Made by a program: the position numbers and the translations under genes
The notes under the pieces: model-generated
Database searches by the model: none
What the model saw: only the letters and a program-made list of their open reading frames with translations
Told to the model about the DNA's origin: nothing
Shown here: positions 17,602 through 26,340 of the stretch, piece after piece
Layout of the letters: every line of letters begins with the position of its first letter
Numbering within the stretch: position 1 is the stretch's first letter
DNA from: an uncultured Bacteroides sp.
GTDB lineage: Bacteria; Bacteroidota; Bacteroidia; Bacteroidales; Bacteroidaceae
Direction of reading: 5' to 3'
DNA: 64,000 nucleotides
Assembly: GCA_900766195.1 (NCBI GenBank)
Contig: CAAFUN010000003.1
Coordinates: forward strand, 137,239-201,238

Positions 17602-19068
17602 CTAACGTGTTTCTTTCAGCGCAGCATCCAGATCAATGCCAAGCGCCTTTGCTACTCCCGTTCCGTAAGCCGGATCAGCTTTATAGCAATTGCGCACATG
17701 ACGTTGTTTGATGAACAATTCGGAATCACCCATGGCACGAGCTGTATTTTCAAACAAAAGTTGTTGCTCTTCCATCGGCATAAGACGGAATAAATCGCCA
17801 GGCTGGCTGTAATAGTCATCGTCATACTCACGCTCGTTATAATTGAATGCAGAACCTTCCAGTTTCAAAGGAGGTTCTTTCTTATCCGGAGAATCTTGCC
17901 ATTCACCATAACTGTTTGGCTCGTAAGATTTGGTAGATCCGTAATTACCATCCACACGCATGGCGCCATCTCTATGATAAGCATGAAACGGGCAACGGGG
18001 TTTGTTCACCGGTATCTGTTCGGCATTTACGCCCAAGCGGTAGCGCTGAGCATCGCCATAAGAGAATAAACGTCCTTGCAACATTTTATCGGGTGAGAAG
18101 CCAATACCTTCAACAATGTTTTGAGGATTGAACGCTGCCTGCTCCACTTCGGCAAAGTAATTATCAGGGTTACGGTTGAGTTCCAATACACCGACATCTT
18201 GCAATGGGAAATCTTTGTGTGGCCACACTTTGGTAAGGTCGAAAGGATTAATCCGATAGGAGTCCGCTTCCTCTTCTGTCATTAATTGAATTTGGAATCG
18301 CCACTTTGGGAAATCACCTTTCTCAATGCTCTCATACAAATCACGTTGATTCGATTCACGATCTTTGGCAATGATAGCTTCTGCTTCTTGGTCGCTTAAA
18401 CATTTGATACCTTGCAACGTTTGCAAGTGGAACTTCACCCAGATCCGTTTGTTATCGGCATTGATAAAGCTATACGTATGACTTCCGAAGCCATGCATGT
18501 GCCGATAGGAATAAGGGATGCCGCGCGGACTCATTGTAATGGTAACCTGATGAAGCGCCTCGGGCAACAAAGTCCAAAAATCCCAGTTGCTGTTAGCACT
18601 ACGCATATTCGTGCGGGGATCACGCTTTACGACATGATTCAAATCGGGAAACTTCAGCGGATCACGTAGAAAAAAAACAGGTGTGTTATTGCCCACCAAG
18701 TCCCAGTTGCCTTCTTCCGTATAAAACTTCATAGCAAAACCGCGTATGTCACGCTCGGCATCAGCAGCACCACGCTCGCCAGCTACAGTTGAGAAACGTA
18801 CAAAGCACTCGGTCTGTTTGCCCACTGCACTAAAGATAGCAGCACGGGTGTACTTCGTAATGTCATGTGTTACAGTGAAGGTACCGTAAGCTCCGGATCC
18901 CTTGGCATGCATACGCCTTTCTGGGATAACCTCACGATCAAAGTGAGCCAGTTTCTCCATAAACCAGGGATCCTGCATCAAGACCGGACCACGTTGTCCG
19001 GCTGTCTGTGTGTTCTGATTATCAGCAATAGGTCTTCCATTGGCTGATGTTAGCTTTTTCTTTTCCAT
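17602..19068 (-). CDS. katA: Monofunctional heme catalase
   Basis: A 488-residue small-subunit (clade 3) catalase with no signal peptide, so cytoplasmic. Distal His54 lies in [12 protein letters not shown], the distal Asn in VGNNTPVFF, and the proximal heme-ligand Tyr337 in [14 protein letters not shown]. The NADPH-binding region and [12 protein letters not shown] block are typical. It breaks down hydrogen peroxide during oxygen exposure, where gut Bacteroides rely on one catalase and OxyR control. It is transcribed alone. No OxyR gene is in the window. Bacteroides naming varies between katA and katB. Confidence 0.96.
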   Translation of the reverse strand: MEKKKLTSANGRPIADNQNTQTAGQRGPVLMQDPWFMEKLAHFDREVIPERRMHAKGSGAYGTFTVTHDITKYTRAAIFSAVGKQTECFVRFSTVAGERGAADAERDIRGFAMKFYTEEGNWDLVGNNTPVFFLRDPLKFPDLNHVVKRDPRTNMRSANSNWDFWTLLPEALHQVTITMSPRGIPYSYRHMHGFGSHTYSFINADNKRIWVKFHLQTLQGIKCLSDQEAEAIIAKDRESNQRDLYESIEKGDFPKWRFQIQLMTEEEADSYRINPFDLTKVWPHKDFPLQDVGVLELNRNPDNYFAEVEQAAFNPQNIVEGIGFSPDKMLQGRLFSYGDAQRYRLGVNAEQIPVNKPRCPFHAYHRDGAMRVDGNYGSTKSYEPNSYGEWQDSPDKKEPPLKLEGSAFNYNEREYDDDYYSQPGDLFRLMPMEEQQLLFENTARAMGDSELFIKQRHVRNCYKADPAYGTGVAKALGIDLDAALKETR

Positions 19069-19097
19069 GATATTAAAATTTAATGATTAGTATTTCC

Positions 19098-19128
19098 CAA
19101 ATATACTGATTCATAACAACATATCCAA
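19098..19128 (-). promoter_or_regulatory. Candidate catalase promoter
   Basis: On the minus strand TATATTTG is an exact -7 box about 30 bp before the start codon, with TTGG in the -33 position at 19-bp spacing. An OxyR site would be expected near here but was not identified by eye. Confidence 0.55.
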
Positions 19129-19359
19129 TATTAAAAAGCTATGAAGAGATAGAGAAAACCTATTTAGCAGGCTACAATCACTCATTAATAGCAAAAGAAT
19201 GAAGGTTGTCCGCACGCTTTTGCAGAGGCAAAATCAAGTTTGCAAGAAATCAACCGAAGAGAAACAACAGATCAAAAAACCGGGATAGATGAGCAAGCGG
19301 AACAAAGATTATAGATACACAATGATGAGGAATTGTACTAATAATAGTAAGTTTGCAGA

Positions 19360-20769
19360 ATGATAACAATAGCCCCGGAAACATGGTCGTTCATTTGTGA
19401 GCATCATAATGAAGATGTACGTACACTTGCTTTGCAGTCGCAGAAATACAAGGGAGTGGACATATCCGTGGCTTTAATTCAGATAGCCGGTTGGCAAACA
19501 GCAGCACGAAAGGTGCCTTCCTGGAGCAAAGTGAAAGAACTTTTGTATCCGGTTCACCTTTCACTAGAGCAGTGCTCATCAGAAAGCACAGCGCTGTTCA
19601 AAGCGGAAATTATCAAGGCAATGAGGACGGCATCTTCGGACATTTCCCCAGAAAACGTCAACAAAGAGCAAAAAGAGAATGATGGAAGTAATTCGCAAGC
19701 GATATATCCGGATGTTTTAACAACTAATACTCAAAAGGAACAAATCATAGTAAATCCGTCACAGTCAACATATCCTAATATCCCTGCAGGAAGCAATGAA
19801 AGAAAAGAGAAGCAAGAGTGCATACCCTTTAAAAAGAGTGGAAGCTTTGCTGACCTAACAGGCGGAATGGGAGTGGATTGTTCTTTCATTGCCCAATTAT
19901 TCAGCCAAGCAACTTACGTTGAACGCCAACAAGAACTATGCAAGATCGCTTCTCATAACTTTCCTCTGCTCGGATTGGACTATATACAAGTCATTCACGC
20001 AGACGGCAGCGACTATCTGAAGCAGATGGAACCTGTGGACTGGTTGTTTATTGATCCCGCACGACGGGACGGACACGGAGGAAAGGTTATTGCCATTGCC
20101 GACTGCGAACCGGATGTAGTGAAGCTGGAACCGCTGTTGCTGACTAAAGCCCGACACATCATGGTGAAGCTTTCACCAATGCTCGACCTCTCACAAGCCA
20201 TGCGCGATTTGAAGCAGATAGAAGCCGCCTACGTTGTCTCGGTGGACAATGAGTGCAAGGAACTGCTACTCATCTTAGGCCATCAGCCCGTACCACTAGA
20301 ACAGGTGCCCATTCACTGCATTAACCTGAAAACGGAGAATATAACCTTCTCTTTCACTTTCACCCGACAGCAGGAATCGGATAGTGATTGCAGCTATACT
20401 TCGCAACCCGAAGCCTACTTGTATGAGCCCAATGCCTCCATACTTAAAGCTGGGGCTTTCAAAAGTATTGCAACTGCCTATCAACTCAAAAAGTTACATC
20501 CCAACAGTCATCTATATACTTCCACCGAACTGATAGAAGACTTCCCCGGGCGGAGTTTCCACATAGACGGAGTATCTTCACTCAATAAGAAAGACCTTTC
20601 TGCATTGCTGAGCGGAGTGAAAAAAGCCAATTTGAGTATTCGCAATTTTCCTACCACAACAGCCGCTCTGAGTAAAAAATTGAACTTGGCTGACGGAGGA
20701 AACATTTACTTGTTTGCAACTACCCTTGCCGATGATCGAAAGGCTATTATACGTTGCAGAAAGCCATAA
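19360..20769 (+). CDS. Class I SAM-dependent methyltransferase with THUMP-like domain (PG_1098 type)
   Basis: A 469-residue protein. The N-terminal ~85 residues (RTLALQSQKYKGVDISVAL) form the small helical domain typical of this family. The SAM motif FADLTGGMGVDCSFIAQLF lies near residue 165, WLFIDPARRD near 228 is the motif IV position, and the C terminus (about 390-469) matches the THUMP-like module. Residues about 90-158 are a Ser/Asn/Lys/Gln-rich low-complexity insertion that separates the two domains. An RNA substrate is likely, but the modified base is unknown to me. It is monocistronic and divergent from the catalase gene across 291 bp with nothing else recognised. Confidence 0.82.
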   Translation: MITIAPETWSFICEHHNEDVRTLALQSQKYKGVDISVALIQIAGWQTAARKVPSWSKVKELLYPVHLSLEQCSSESTALFKAEIIKAMRTASSDISPENVNKEQKENDGSNSQAIYPDVLTTNTQKEQIIVNPSQSTYPNIPAGSNERKEKQECIPFKKSGSFADLTGGMGVDCSFIAQLFSQATYVERQQELCKIASHNFPLLGLDYIQVIHADGSDYLKQMEPVDWLFIDPARRDGHGGKVIAIADCEPDVVKLEPLLLTKARHIMVKLSPMLDLSQAMRDLKQIEAAYVVSVDNECKELLLILGHQPVPLEQVPIHCINLKTENITFSFTFTRQQESDSDCSYTSQPEAYLYEPNASILKAGAFKSIATAYQLKKLHPNSHLYTSTELIEDFPGRSFHIDGVSSLNKKDLSALLSGVKKANLSIRNFPTTTAALSKKLNLADGGNIYLFATTLADDRKAIIRCRKP

Positions 20770-20927
20770 AGTGCACTAAGATACTGCTGCCCTATAAAAT
20801 CAGATAAGCACAAAAATTATACGGGATTATTAGCAAATAGCCGTTCTCTTTTCACTTGTCAGTTAGCGAAAAAAGAACAGGCTCAGATGCATTGCAAGGA
20901 GAATCAAACACAAATTTGCACACTTAT

Positions 20928-21944
20928 CTACATTTGTATCAAGATACGAAACACTTTCCCGGGGTTGGCAACCCAATCCTCCATTGCTTTTAACGCATCT
21001 TCCGGTACCGCCACTTTGGTTATTAAATCTTCCACCGGACAAGTCTCCGCCTTCAAATAATTGATTACCGCGCAGAAATCAGCCGGCAGCGCATTCCTAG
21101 AACCACGTATATCCAGTTCTTTCTGGACAAAATATTTTGTCTGAAAAGCAACCTCACTCTTTGCATAGCCAATGCAGACTACACGTCCGGTAAAAGCCAC
21201 TTCATCCACAGCCATCACATAAGTCATCGGGCTACCCACAGCTTCAATCACAACATCTGCCCCAAATCCTTTTGTAATCTCCTGTATCCGGCTGTGTACG
21301 TTTTCCGCTTTAGAATTAATAGTATAAGATGCTCCTATTTTCGTAGCCAGCTCCAGTTTCTCATCATCCAGATCAACAGCTATAACAATAGCTCCTCTAA
21401 GGGCGGCACGCACAATAGCCCCAACGCCAATCATTCCACAGCCTATAACCATCACATATTCATTGTCGATCACTCCACCACGTGAAACAGCATGAAATCC
21501 CACACTCATAGGTTCTATCAGTGCACAGTCACGGGGAGAAATGCCATCGGCAGGAATAATCTTGGTCCACGGCAACACAGCATACTCTCGCATCACTCCG
21601 TCACGCTGCACTCCTAAAGTCTCATTATGTTCGCAGGCGTTGACACGCCCATTACGGCACGAAGCACATTTGCCACAATTCGTGTATGGATTTAAAGTCA
21701 CGCTCATACCTTTCCAGAAACCTGCCGGAACATCCGGCCCTATCTCTTCAATTACCGCACCAACCTCATGTCCCGGCACTACAGGCAACTTTACCATAGG
21801 GTTACGTCCCAAAAAGGTATTCAAATCGGAACCACAAAAACCCACATACTTAATCTTCACTAATACTTCACCGGCACCAACAACCGGTTTTTCAAGTTCA
21901 ACCACCTTCATTTCAAAAGGATTGACTATTTGAACTGTTTTCAT
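20928..21944 (-). CDS. Zinc-dependent MDR dehydrogenase, L-galactonate 5-dehydrogenase-like
   Basis: A 338-residue medium-chain dehydrogenase. Catalytic zinc residues are in GFCGSDLN and PGHEVGAVIEE; the structural zinc loop has four cysteines in CGKCASCRNGRVNAC; the NAD site is VIGCGMIGVGA. ADGISPRDCALIEPMSVGFHAV and LDIRGSRNALPADF recall the E. coli L-galactonate 5-dehydrogenase (LgoD/YjjN) and RspB group rather than threonine dehydrogenase. It is last in a four-gene operon with a permease, an amidohydrolase and an L-galactose-dehydrogenase-like reductase, and would oxidise L-galactonate to D-tagaturonate. Another polyol or aldonate is possible; the substrate is inferred from family and context. 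Confidence 0.8.
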   Translation of the reverse strand: MKTVQIVNPFEMKVVELEKPVVGAGEVLVKIKYVGFCGSDLNTFLGRNPMVKLPVVPGHEVGAVIEEIGPDVPAGFWKGMSVTLNPYTNCGKCASCRNGRVNACEHNETLGVQRDGVMREYAVLPWTKIIPADGISPRDCALIEPMSVGFHAVSRGGVIDNEYVMVIGCGMIGVGAIVRAALRGAIVIAVDLDDEKLELATKIGASYTINSKAENVHSRIQEITKGFGADVVIEAVGSPMTYVMAVDEVAFTGRVVCIGYAKSEVAFQTKYFVQKELDIRGSRNALPADFCAVINYLKAETCPVEDLITKVAVPEDALKAMEDWVANPGKVFRILIQM

Positions 21945-21965
21945 CTGATATATATATTTAATAAT

Positions 21966-23222
21966 TCAATCAATAACTCTGTAGCCTTTCCATCCGTAGA
22001 AAGCACAAAAAACAAAACAAATCATCGGCACATAGTAGGCTGCATAATAGATGTGCTCATTGGCTTGCATAAAATAAGCAGTCAGCTGAGGAAGGCAGGC
22101 ATTACCTACAATAGCCATTACAAGAAAAGCTGAACCGCTTTTAGTTTGATCACCTAACCCCTTTAGGGCCAGAGAAAATTGCGTAGGATACATAATGGAC
22201 ATAAAGAAAGAAATAGCCAGCATAGCATACAATCCTACCATACCACCCCAGAGTATTATCACCCCGCATAGTAGAATATTTATCAGAGAATAAACCAACA
22301 GCATGTCCTGCGGACGGAATTTTATCATCAAGCCCGTGCCAATCCAACGTCCCACAAGGAAAGCAAGCATATATAGCCCAAAGAAAGTTGTAGCTGTATC
22401 TTCCGACAATCCGGCGTAAGAACAGCAATAAACCAAGAATAAGCTGTTTATTGCCGTTTGTCCGCCATTATAAAAAAACTGTGCAATTACCCCCTTGCGC
22501 AAGTGTGAATGTTTCAATACCCCGAAATCAATAAGCTTTTCTTTCCCGGTATCAGAATGCCTTTTGCTTTCATCCCCAATCTGAGGTAGCTGGGAGAAAA
22601 TAATCATTATAGCTATAATGATTAGTAGCAAAGCTAGCATCAGGTAAGGAAACTTCATCGCATCTGTCTCAACTTGTATATATGCCTGCCATCCGCCAGG
22701 ATAATCAACAGGAAGAGTATCACGCGTATAATGCGTTCCGTTTAGAATCAACTTACTTAAAAACATAGCGGAGATAAAAGCACCCAAACCGTTGAAAGAC
22801 TGTGCCAGGTTTAACCTTCTCTCCGCCGTTTCGGAATCCCCCAAAATAGTAACATACGGATTGGCAGCCGTCTCCAAAAAGCACATTCCGGTAGCAATAA
22901 TAAAAAAGATGCATAGGTAAGCCCAATAGGCTTTCAGCATAGCTGCCGGGAAGAAGAGCAACCCGCCCAATGCTGCCAGTAACAAACCGAAAATAATACC
23001 GCTTTTATAGCTGTAGCGTTTCATAAACATGGCTATCGGAATAGGGCAAATGAAGTAGGCAAGCCAATAGGCCGTCTCAGTGAACGACGCTTCGAAAGGA
23101 TTCAGCTCGCAGGTTTTCATCAGCTGCCGTATCATGGTAGGGAGCAAGTTACTGCTGATAGCCCAGAGGAAAAAGAGGCAAAAGATTAATGCCAAAGGTA
23201 GGATATAAGTGTTTTTTTTCAT
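21966..23222 (-). CDS. FucP-like sugar:H+ symporter (FHS family of MFS)
   Basis: A 418-residue protein with about twelve membrane helices, starting LPLALIFCLFFLWAISSNLLP. The family block ETAANPYVTILG followed by RRLNLAQSFNGLGAF near residues 115-150 is characteristic of fucose/galactose/glucose symporters. A charged cytoplasmic loop (about residues 215-235) divides the halves. FucP transports L-fucose and can carry L-galactose, which differs only at C6. It is third of four genes with 16- and 21-bp gaps, so it feeds the neighbouring oxidation enzymes. Confidence 0.88.
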   Translation of the reverse strand: MKKNTYILPLALIFCLFFLWAISSNLLPTMIRQLMKTCELNPFEASFTETAYWLAYFICPIPIAMFMKRYSYKSGIIFGLLLAALGGLLFFPAAMLKAYWAYLCIFFIIATGMCFLETAANPYVTILGDSETAERRLNLAQSFNGLGAFISAMFLSKLILNGTHYTRDTLPVDYPGGWQAYIQVETDAMKFPYLMLALLLIIIAIMIIFSQLPQIGDESKRHSDTGKEKLIDFGVLKHSHLRKGVIAQFFYNGGQTAINSLFLVYCCSYAGLSEDTATTFFGLYMLAFLVGRWIGTGLMIKFRPQDMLLVYSLINILLCGVIILWGGMVGLYAMLAISFFMSIMYPTQFSLALKGLGDQTKSGSAFLVMAIVGNACLPQLTAYFMQANEHIYYAAYYVPMICFVFCAFYGWKGYRVID

Positions 23223-23238
23223 GGTGTAGTTATCTTAT

Positions 23239-24165
23239 TTATTCAGACATATTTTTGATAAACGGCAGTATGGGAAGTCCGGTAAATCCGTAAAATTTCC
23301 GGGCGTTTTCTCCCAAAAAGAGTTTTTTCTCATCTTCCGTCAATTCAGGTGATTTCACTATAAAGTCATAAGACATTTTATAAGTGATGGCGGTAATAGT
23401 GCGCGGATAATCAGAACCCCACATCAGCTTTTCCATCCCAACCAATTTAGCAGCGTTTAATATAGCTCTTACGGCTCCTTTGAAAGGATAGAACTCATCA
23501 TTGAAGAGCCAAGTGATTCCTCCTGACTCAATCATCACATTAGGGTGAAGAGCTAACAGTATCTGGTCTTTCCAATTAGGACGCGTCACCATTCCGAAAT
23601 GCCCGATGGCTATTTTCAATTGGGGGCATTCCTGAATAACATCCTGCATTTCGGGAACCTGTATCGCTCCGTCAGCCAGATCAATGGAAAGCATTACATT
23701 CCGTTCTTCCATATAACGAAACATCTGCATCATTTCTTCACTATTCAGCATCACCCGTCCTTCTTTGAGCAGTAGACGCTGAGCCGGTATTTTGATTGCT
23801 TTAAATCCTTTAGCTATGAGTTCTTTCGCTTGTTCCAAGAATCCAGGTTTACGAAACTCACACATACCGCACACAAAAAAACGATTAGGATAACGGGAAC
23901 TCACCTCAGCCAGATATTCATTTTGGATACCGTCTATAAATTCCTGAGTGATGACGGCAGCAGCCACCTGTGCATAGTCCATATTGGAAAGAAACACTTC
24001 TGCACTGTTCACACCATCTACCATAAACGGGGGTACCATTTGACGGATTTCTCCCATGAACAAAGAGCGTCCTTTCTCCAACGTACGGATGGGCATTCCG
24101 TCTACCACTGCATCTTGCCGTAACCACAAATGGGCATGTGCATCTATTACTGTATAGTCCGTCAT
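23239..24165 (-). CDS. Metal-dependent amidohydrolase, probable sugar lactonase
   Basis: A 308-residue TIM-barrel hydrolase. Metal ligands appear in VIDAHAHLW near residue 8, IAIGHFGM near 188 and LMWGSDYPR near 252; KGFKAIKIPA is the position of the barrel lysine region. The amidohydrolase superfamily includes L-fucono-1,5-lactonase and related aldonolactonases. It lies 12 bp after a sugar dehydrogenase gene that would make a lactone, so hydrolysis of L-galactono- or L-fuconolactone is the best guess. A decarboxylase of the same fold is the main alternative. Confidence 0.8.
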   Translation of the reverse strand: MTDYTVIDAHAHLWLRQDAVVDGMPIRTLEKGRSLFMGEIRQMVPPFMVDGVNSAEVFLSNMDYAQVAAAVITQEFIDGIQNEYLAEVSSRYPNRFFVCGMCEFRKPGFLEQAKELIAKGFKAIKIPAQRLLLKEGRVMLNSEEMMQMFRYMEERNVMLSIDLADGAIQVPEMQDVIQECPQLKIAIGHFGMVTRPNWKDQILLALHPNVMIESGGITWLFNDEFYPFKGAVRAILNAAKLVGMEKLMWGSDYPRTITAITYKMSYDFIVKSPELTEDEKKLFLGENARKFYGFTGLPILPFIKNMSE

Positions 24166-24177
24166 AAAGCGAGATTA

Positions 24178-25110
24178 TTAAGAGTTTGCCCAGCTTACAC
24201 GCTGCTGGTCTCCGATGATAGCCTGTACCTCATGAACCAGTTCCCAATTAATCGGTTCCTCAATAAAGGCTATGTTTTTCTTCACGTTCTGCGCATTGGC
24301 TGTGCTGAACAAAGTGGTTGCAATCCTTGGATTACTTATGGAAAACTGCATCGCCAGCTTTTCTATCGGATAACCCTTTGTCTTACAATGCTCCATCGCT
24401 TCACGGCAGACATCTACCAACAGTTTAGGAGCCGGATGCCAGTTTGGTACACCACGTTCAGTCAGCAAACCCATCGAAAGCGGTGAAGCATTTATCACGC
24501 CAATCCCTTTCGACTCAAAATAATCCAGAAAATCAACCAACTTATCATCGCAAAGGCAGTAATGACAAAAGTTAAGAATAGATTCCACCGTGCCATCTGG
24601 TGTATGATCAATGACCCACTTCAAATTCTCCAACTGCAAGTCTGTGATTCCAACATGTCCAACCACTCCTTTTTCGCGCAACTCAACCAATGCAGGTAAT
24701 GTTTCATTGACTATCTGGTTCAGATCTGCAAATTCAATGTCATGCACATTGATCAAATCAATAAAATCAACGTTCAGACGTTCCATACTTTCATATACAC
24801 TTTCAGTCGCCCGCTTTGCAGAGTAATCCCACTTATTGACCCCATCTTCTCCATAGCGTCCCACTTTGGTAGAAATGTAATATCGGTTACGGGGAATTTC
24901 TTTCAATGCTTTTCCCAAAACAGTCTCCGCCTTGTAATGCCCGTAGTAAGGAGAAACATCTATAAAATTTATCCTCGCTTCAATGGCAGCAAATACAGCT
25001 TCGATACCTTCTTTCTCCTTTACATCATGGAAAACTCCACCCAAGGAAGAGGCCCCAAAACTAAGGGATGACACCTTCATCCCTGTCTTTCCAATTTCAT
25101 GGTAATACAT
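24178..25110 (-). CDS. Aldo/keto reductase, L-galactose/L-fucose dehydrogenase-like
   Basis: A 310-residue aldo/keto reductase with the tetrad Asp51, Tyr56, Lys82 and His123. Several blocks closely resemble plant L-galactose dehydrogenase: VHDIEF, QIVNETLPALVELREKG, NFCHYCLCDDKLVDFL, SKGIGVINASPLSMGLLTE and PNWHPAPK. That enzyme oxidises L-galactose at C1 to the 1,4-lactone with NAD. L-fucose is 6-deoxy-L-galactose, so it is the obvious alternative substrate. It is first in the operon, followed by the lactonase-like gene, and is transcribed away from the LacI regulator gene. Confidence 0.85.
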   Translation of the reverse strand: MYYHEIGKTGMKVSSLSFGASSLGGVFHDVKEKEGIEAVFAAIEARINFIDVSPYYGHYKAETVLGKALKEIPRNRYYISTKVGRYGEDGVNKWDYSAKRATESVYESMERLNVDFIDLINVHDIEFADLNQIVNETLPALVELREKGVVGHVGITDLQLENLKWVIDHTPDGTVESILNFCHYCLCDDKLVDFLDYFESKGIGVINASPLSMGLLTERGVPNWHPAPKLLVDVCREAMEHCKTKGYPIEKLAMQFSISNPRIATTLFSTANAQNVKKNIAFIEEPINWELVHEVQAIIGDQQRVSWANS

Positions 25111-25141
25111 ACTAATTTAAACTTAAAGAATTTTAATACGG

Positions 25142-25172
25142 CAAAAATAAAAAAGGATTATTTCAGAACAAG
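25142..25172 (-). promoter_or_regulatory. Candidate promoter of the sugar-oxidation operon
   Basis: On the minus strand TATTTTTG is an exact -7 box, 32 bp before the reductase start; CTTG sits at the -33 position with 19-bp spacing. The LacI-type palindrome lies about 20 bp upstream of the -33 position. Confidence 0.55.
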
Positions 25173-25191
25173 ATGAAAGGAACCTAAACAG

Positions 25192-25209
25192 TACGTAATG
25201 GTTTACGTA
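25192..25209. promoter_or_regulatory. Candidate LacI-family operator
   Basis: TACGTAA-TGGT-TTACGTA is a perfect 7-bp dyad with a 4-bp centre, in the gap between the divergent operon and regulator genes. Size and symmetry fit a LacI-family dimer site. It overlaps an upstream in-frame ATG of the regulator, supporting the downstream start chosen for that gene. Confidence 0.65.
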
Positions 25210-25287
25210 AAAAAACTATTTACTCATCATCTTTATATTAGGGAATATACTTTCTTTGTAAATGAATATAATATAGCAAACCTTCAA

Positions 25288-26319
25288 ATGGAGAACCGGA
25301 AACCTACATCACTAAAAGACCTGGCCAAAATATTGGGCATATCTATCCCTTCCGTTTCCAGAGCATTGAAAGACAGCCCGGCAATCAGCAGTGAACTCCG
25401 TACCAAAGTCAAACAATTGGCAAAGGAGATGAACTACCGCCCCAATCCCTTTGCCGTTAGCCTTCGGAAAAACACTCCACGTATTATCGGAGTCGTTGTA
25501 CCGGACATTGTAACCCATTTCTTTGCGTCCATTCTAAATGGGATAGAGAATATGGCGGTTGCCAACGGATATTTCGTGATTATCACCACCTCTCATGAAT
25601 CTTTCGAATATGAGAAAAGAAATATTGAAAATTTGGCTAATATGCGTGTAGAAGGCATCATAGCTTGCCTATCGCAGGAGACAACAGATTATCGTCATCT
25701 TGCTGCCTTGAAAAATATCAATATGCCGCTTATCCTGTTCGACCGTGTTTGTCTTACCGATCAGTTCTCCTCAGTAGTTGCAGATGGTGTAACATCAGCA
25801 CAAATGGCTACCCAGCACTTGTTGGATAGCGGGAGCAAGCGAGTAGCTTTCATCGGTGGAGCCAATCATCTGGACATTGTGGCAAAAAGGAAACATGGCT
25901 ATCTGGAAGCTCTGCGCGATAATCATATTCCCATTGAAAAGGAATTGGTAATCTGCCGGAAAATAGATTATGAAGAAGGTAAAATGGCTACTGAAACTCT
26001 ATTGTCACTCCCACAACCGCCTGACGCCATTCTTGCCATGAATGACACATTGGCTTTCGCCGCTATAGAAGTGATTAAAAAGCACGGACTCCGCATTCCC
26101 GAAGATATTGCTATTGTCGGCTATACAGATGAACAGCATGCCAATTACGTAGAGCCAAAACTATCGGCTGTATCACATCAAACCTATAAAATGGGCGAAA
26201 CGGCCTGCCAATTACTGATTGATCATATTAAAGGAGATAAAACTGTTAAACAGGTTATAATTCCGACTCACCTTCAAATTAGGGAAAGCAGTATAAAGAA
26301 ACAGAAACTGTCTTTATAA
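25288..26319 (+). CDS. LacI-family transcriptional regulator
   Basis: A 343-residue regulator; the frame is open for 90 bp more, but the start used places the helix-turn-helix at the N terminus as in the family. PTSLKDLAKILGISIPSVSRALKDSP is its DNA-binding domain and hinge, followed by RIIGVVVPDIVTHFFASIL and the periplasmic-binding-like ligand domain (LILFDRV, RVAFIGGA, PDAILAMNDTLAFAAIEVI, IVGYTDEQHANYVEPKLS). It is divergent from the reductase-amidohydrolase-permease-dehydrogenase operon and probably controls it in response to the imported sugar or its oxidation product. Confidence 0.92.
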   Translation: MENRKPTSLKDLAKILGISIPSVSRALKDSPAISSELRTKVKQLAKEMNYRPNPFAVSLRKNTPRIIGVVVPDIVTHFFASILNGIENMAVANGYFVIITTSHESFEYEKRNIENLANMRVEGIIACLSQETTDYRHLAALKNINMPLILFDRVCLTDQFSSVVADGVTSAQMATQHLLDSGSKRVAFIGGANHLDIVAKRKHGYLEALRDNHIPIEKELVICRKIDYEEGKMATETLLSLPQPPDAILAMNDTLAFAAIEVIKKHGLRIPEDIAIVGYTDEQHANYVEPKLSAVSHQTYKMGETACQLLIDHIKGDKTVKQVIIPTHLQIRESSIKKQKLSL

Positions 26320-26340
26320 TAACCGCCTATCACAGAAGTA

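Noticed and set aside
17383..17793. 136-codon plus-strand frame
   Set aside because: It covers the repeat cluster and runs antisense into the catalase gene; no domain seen.
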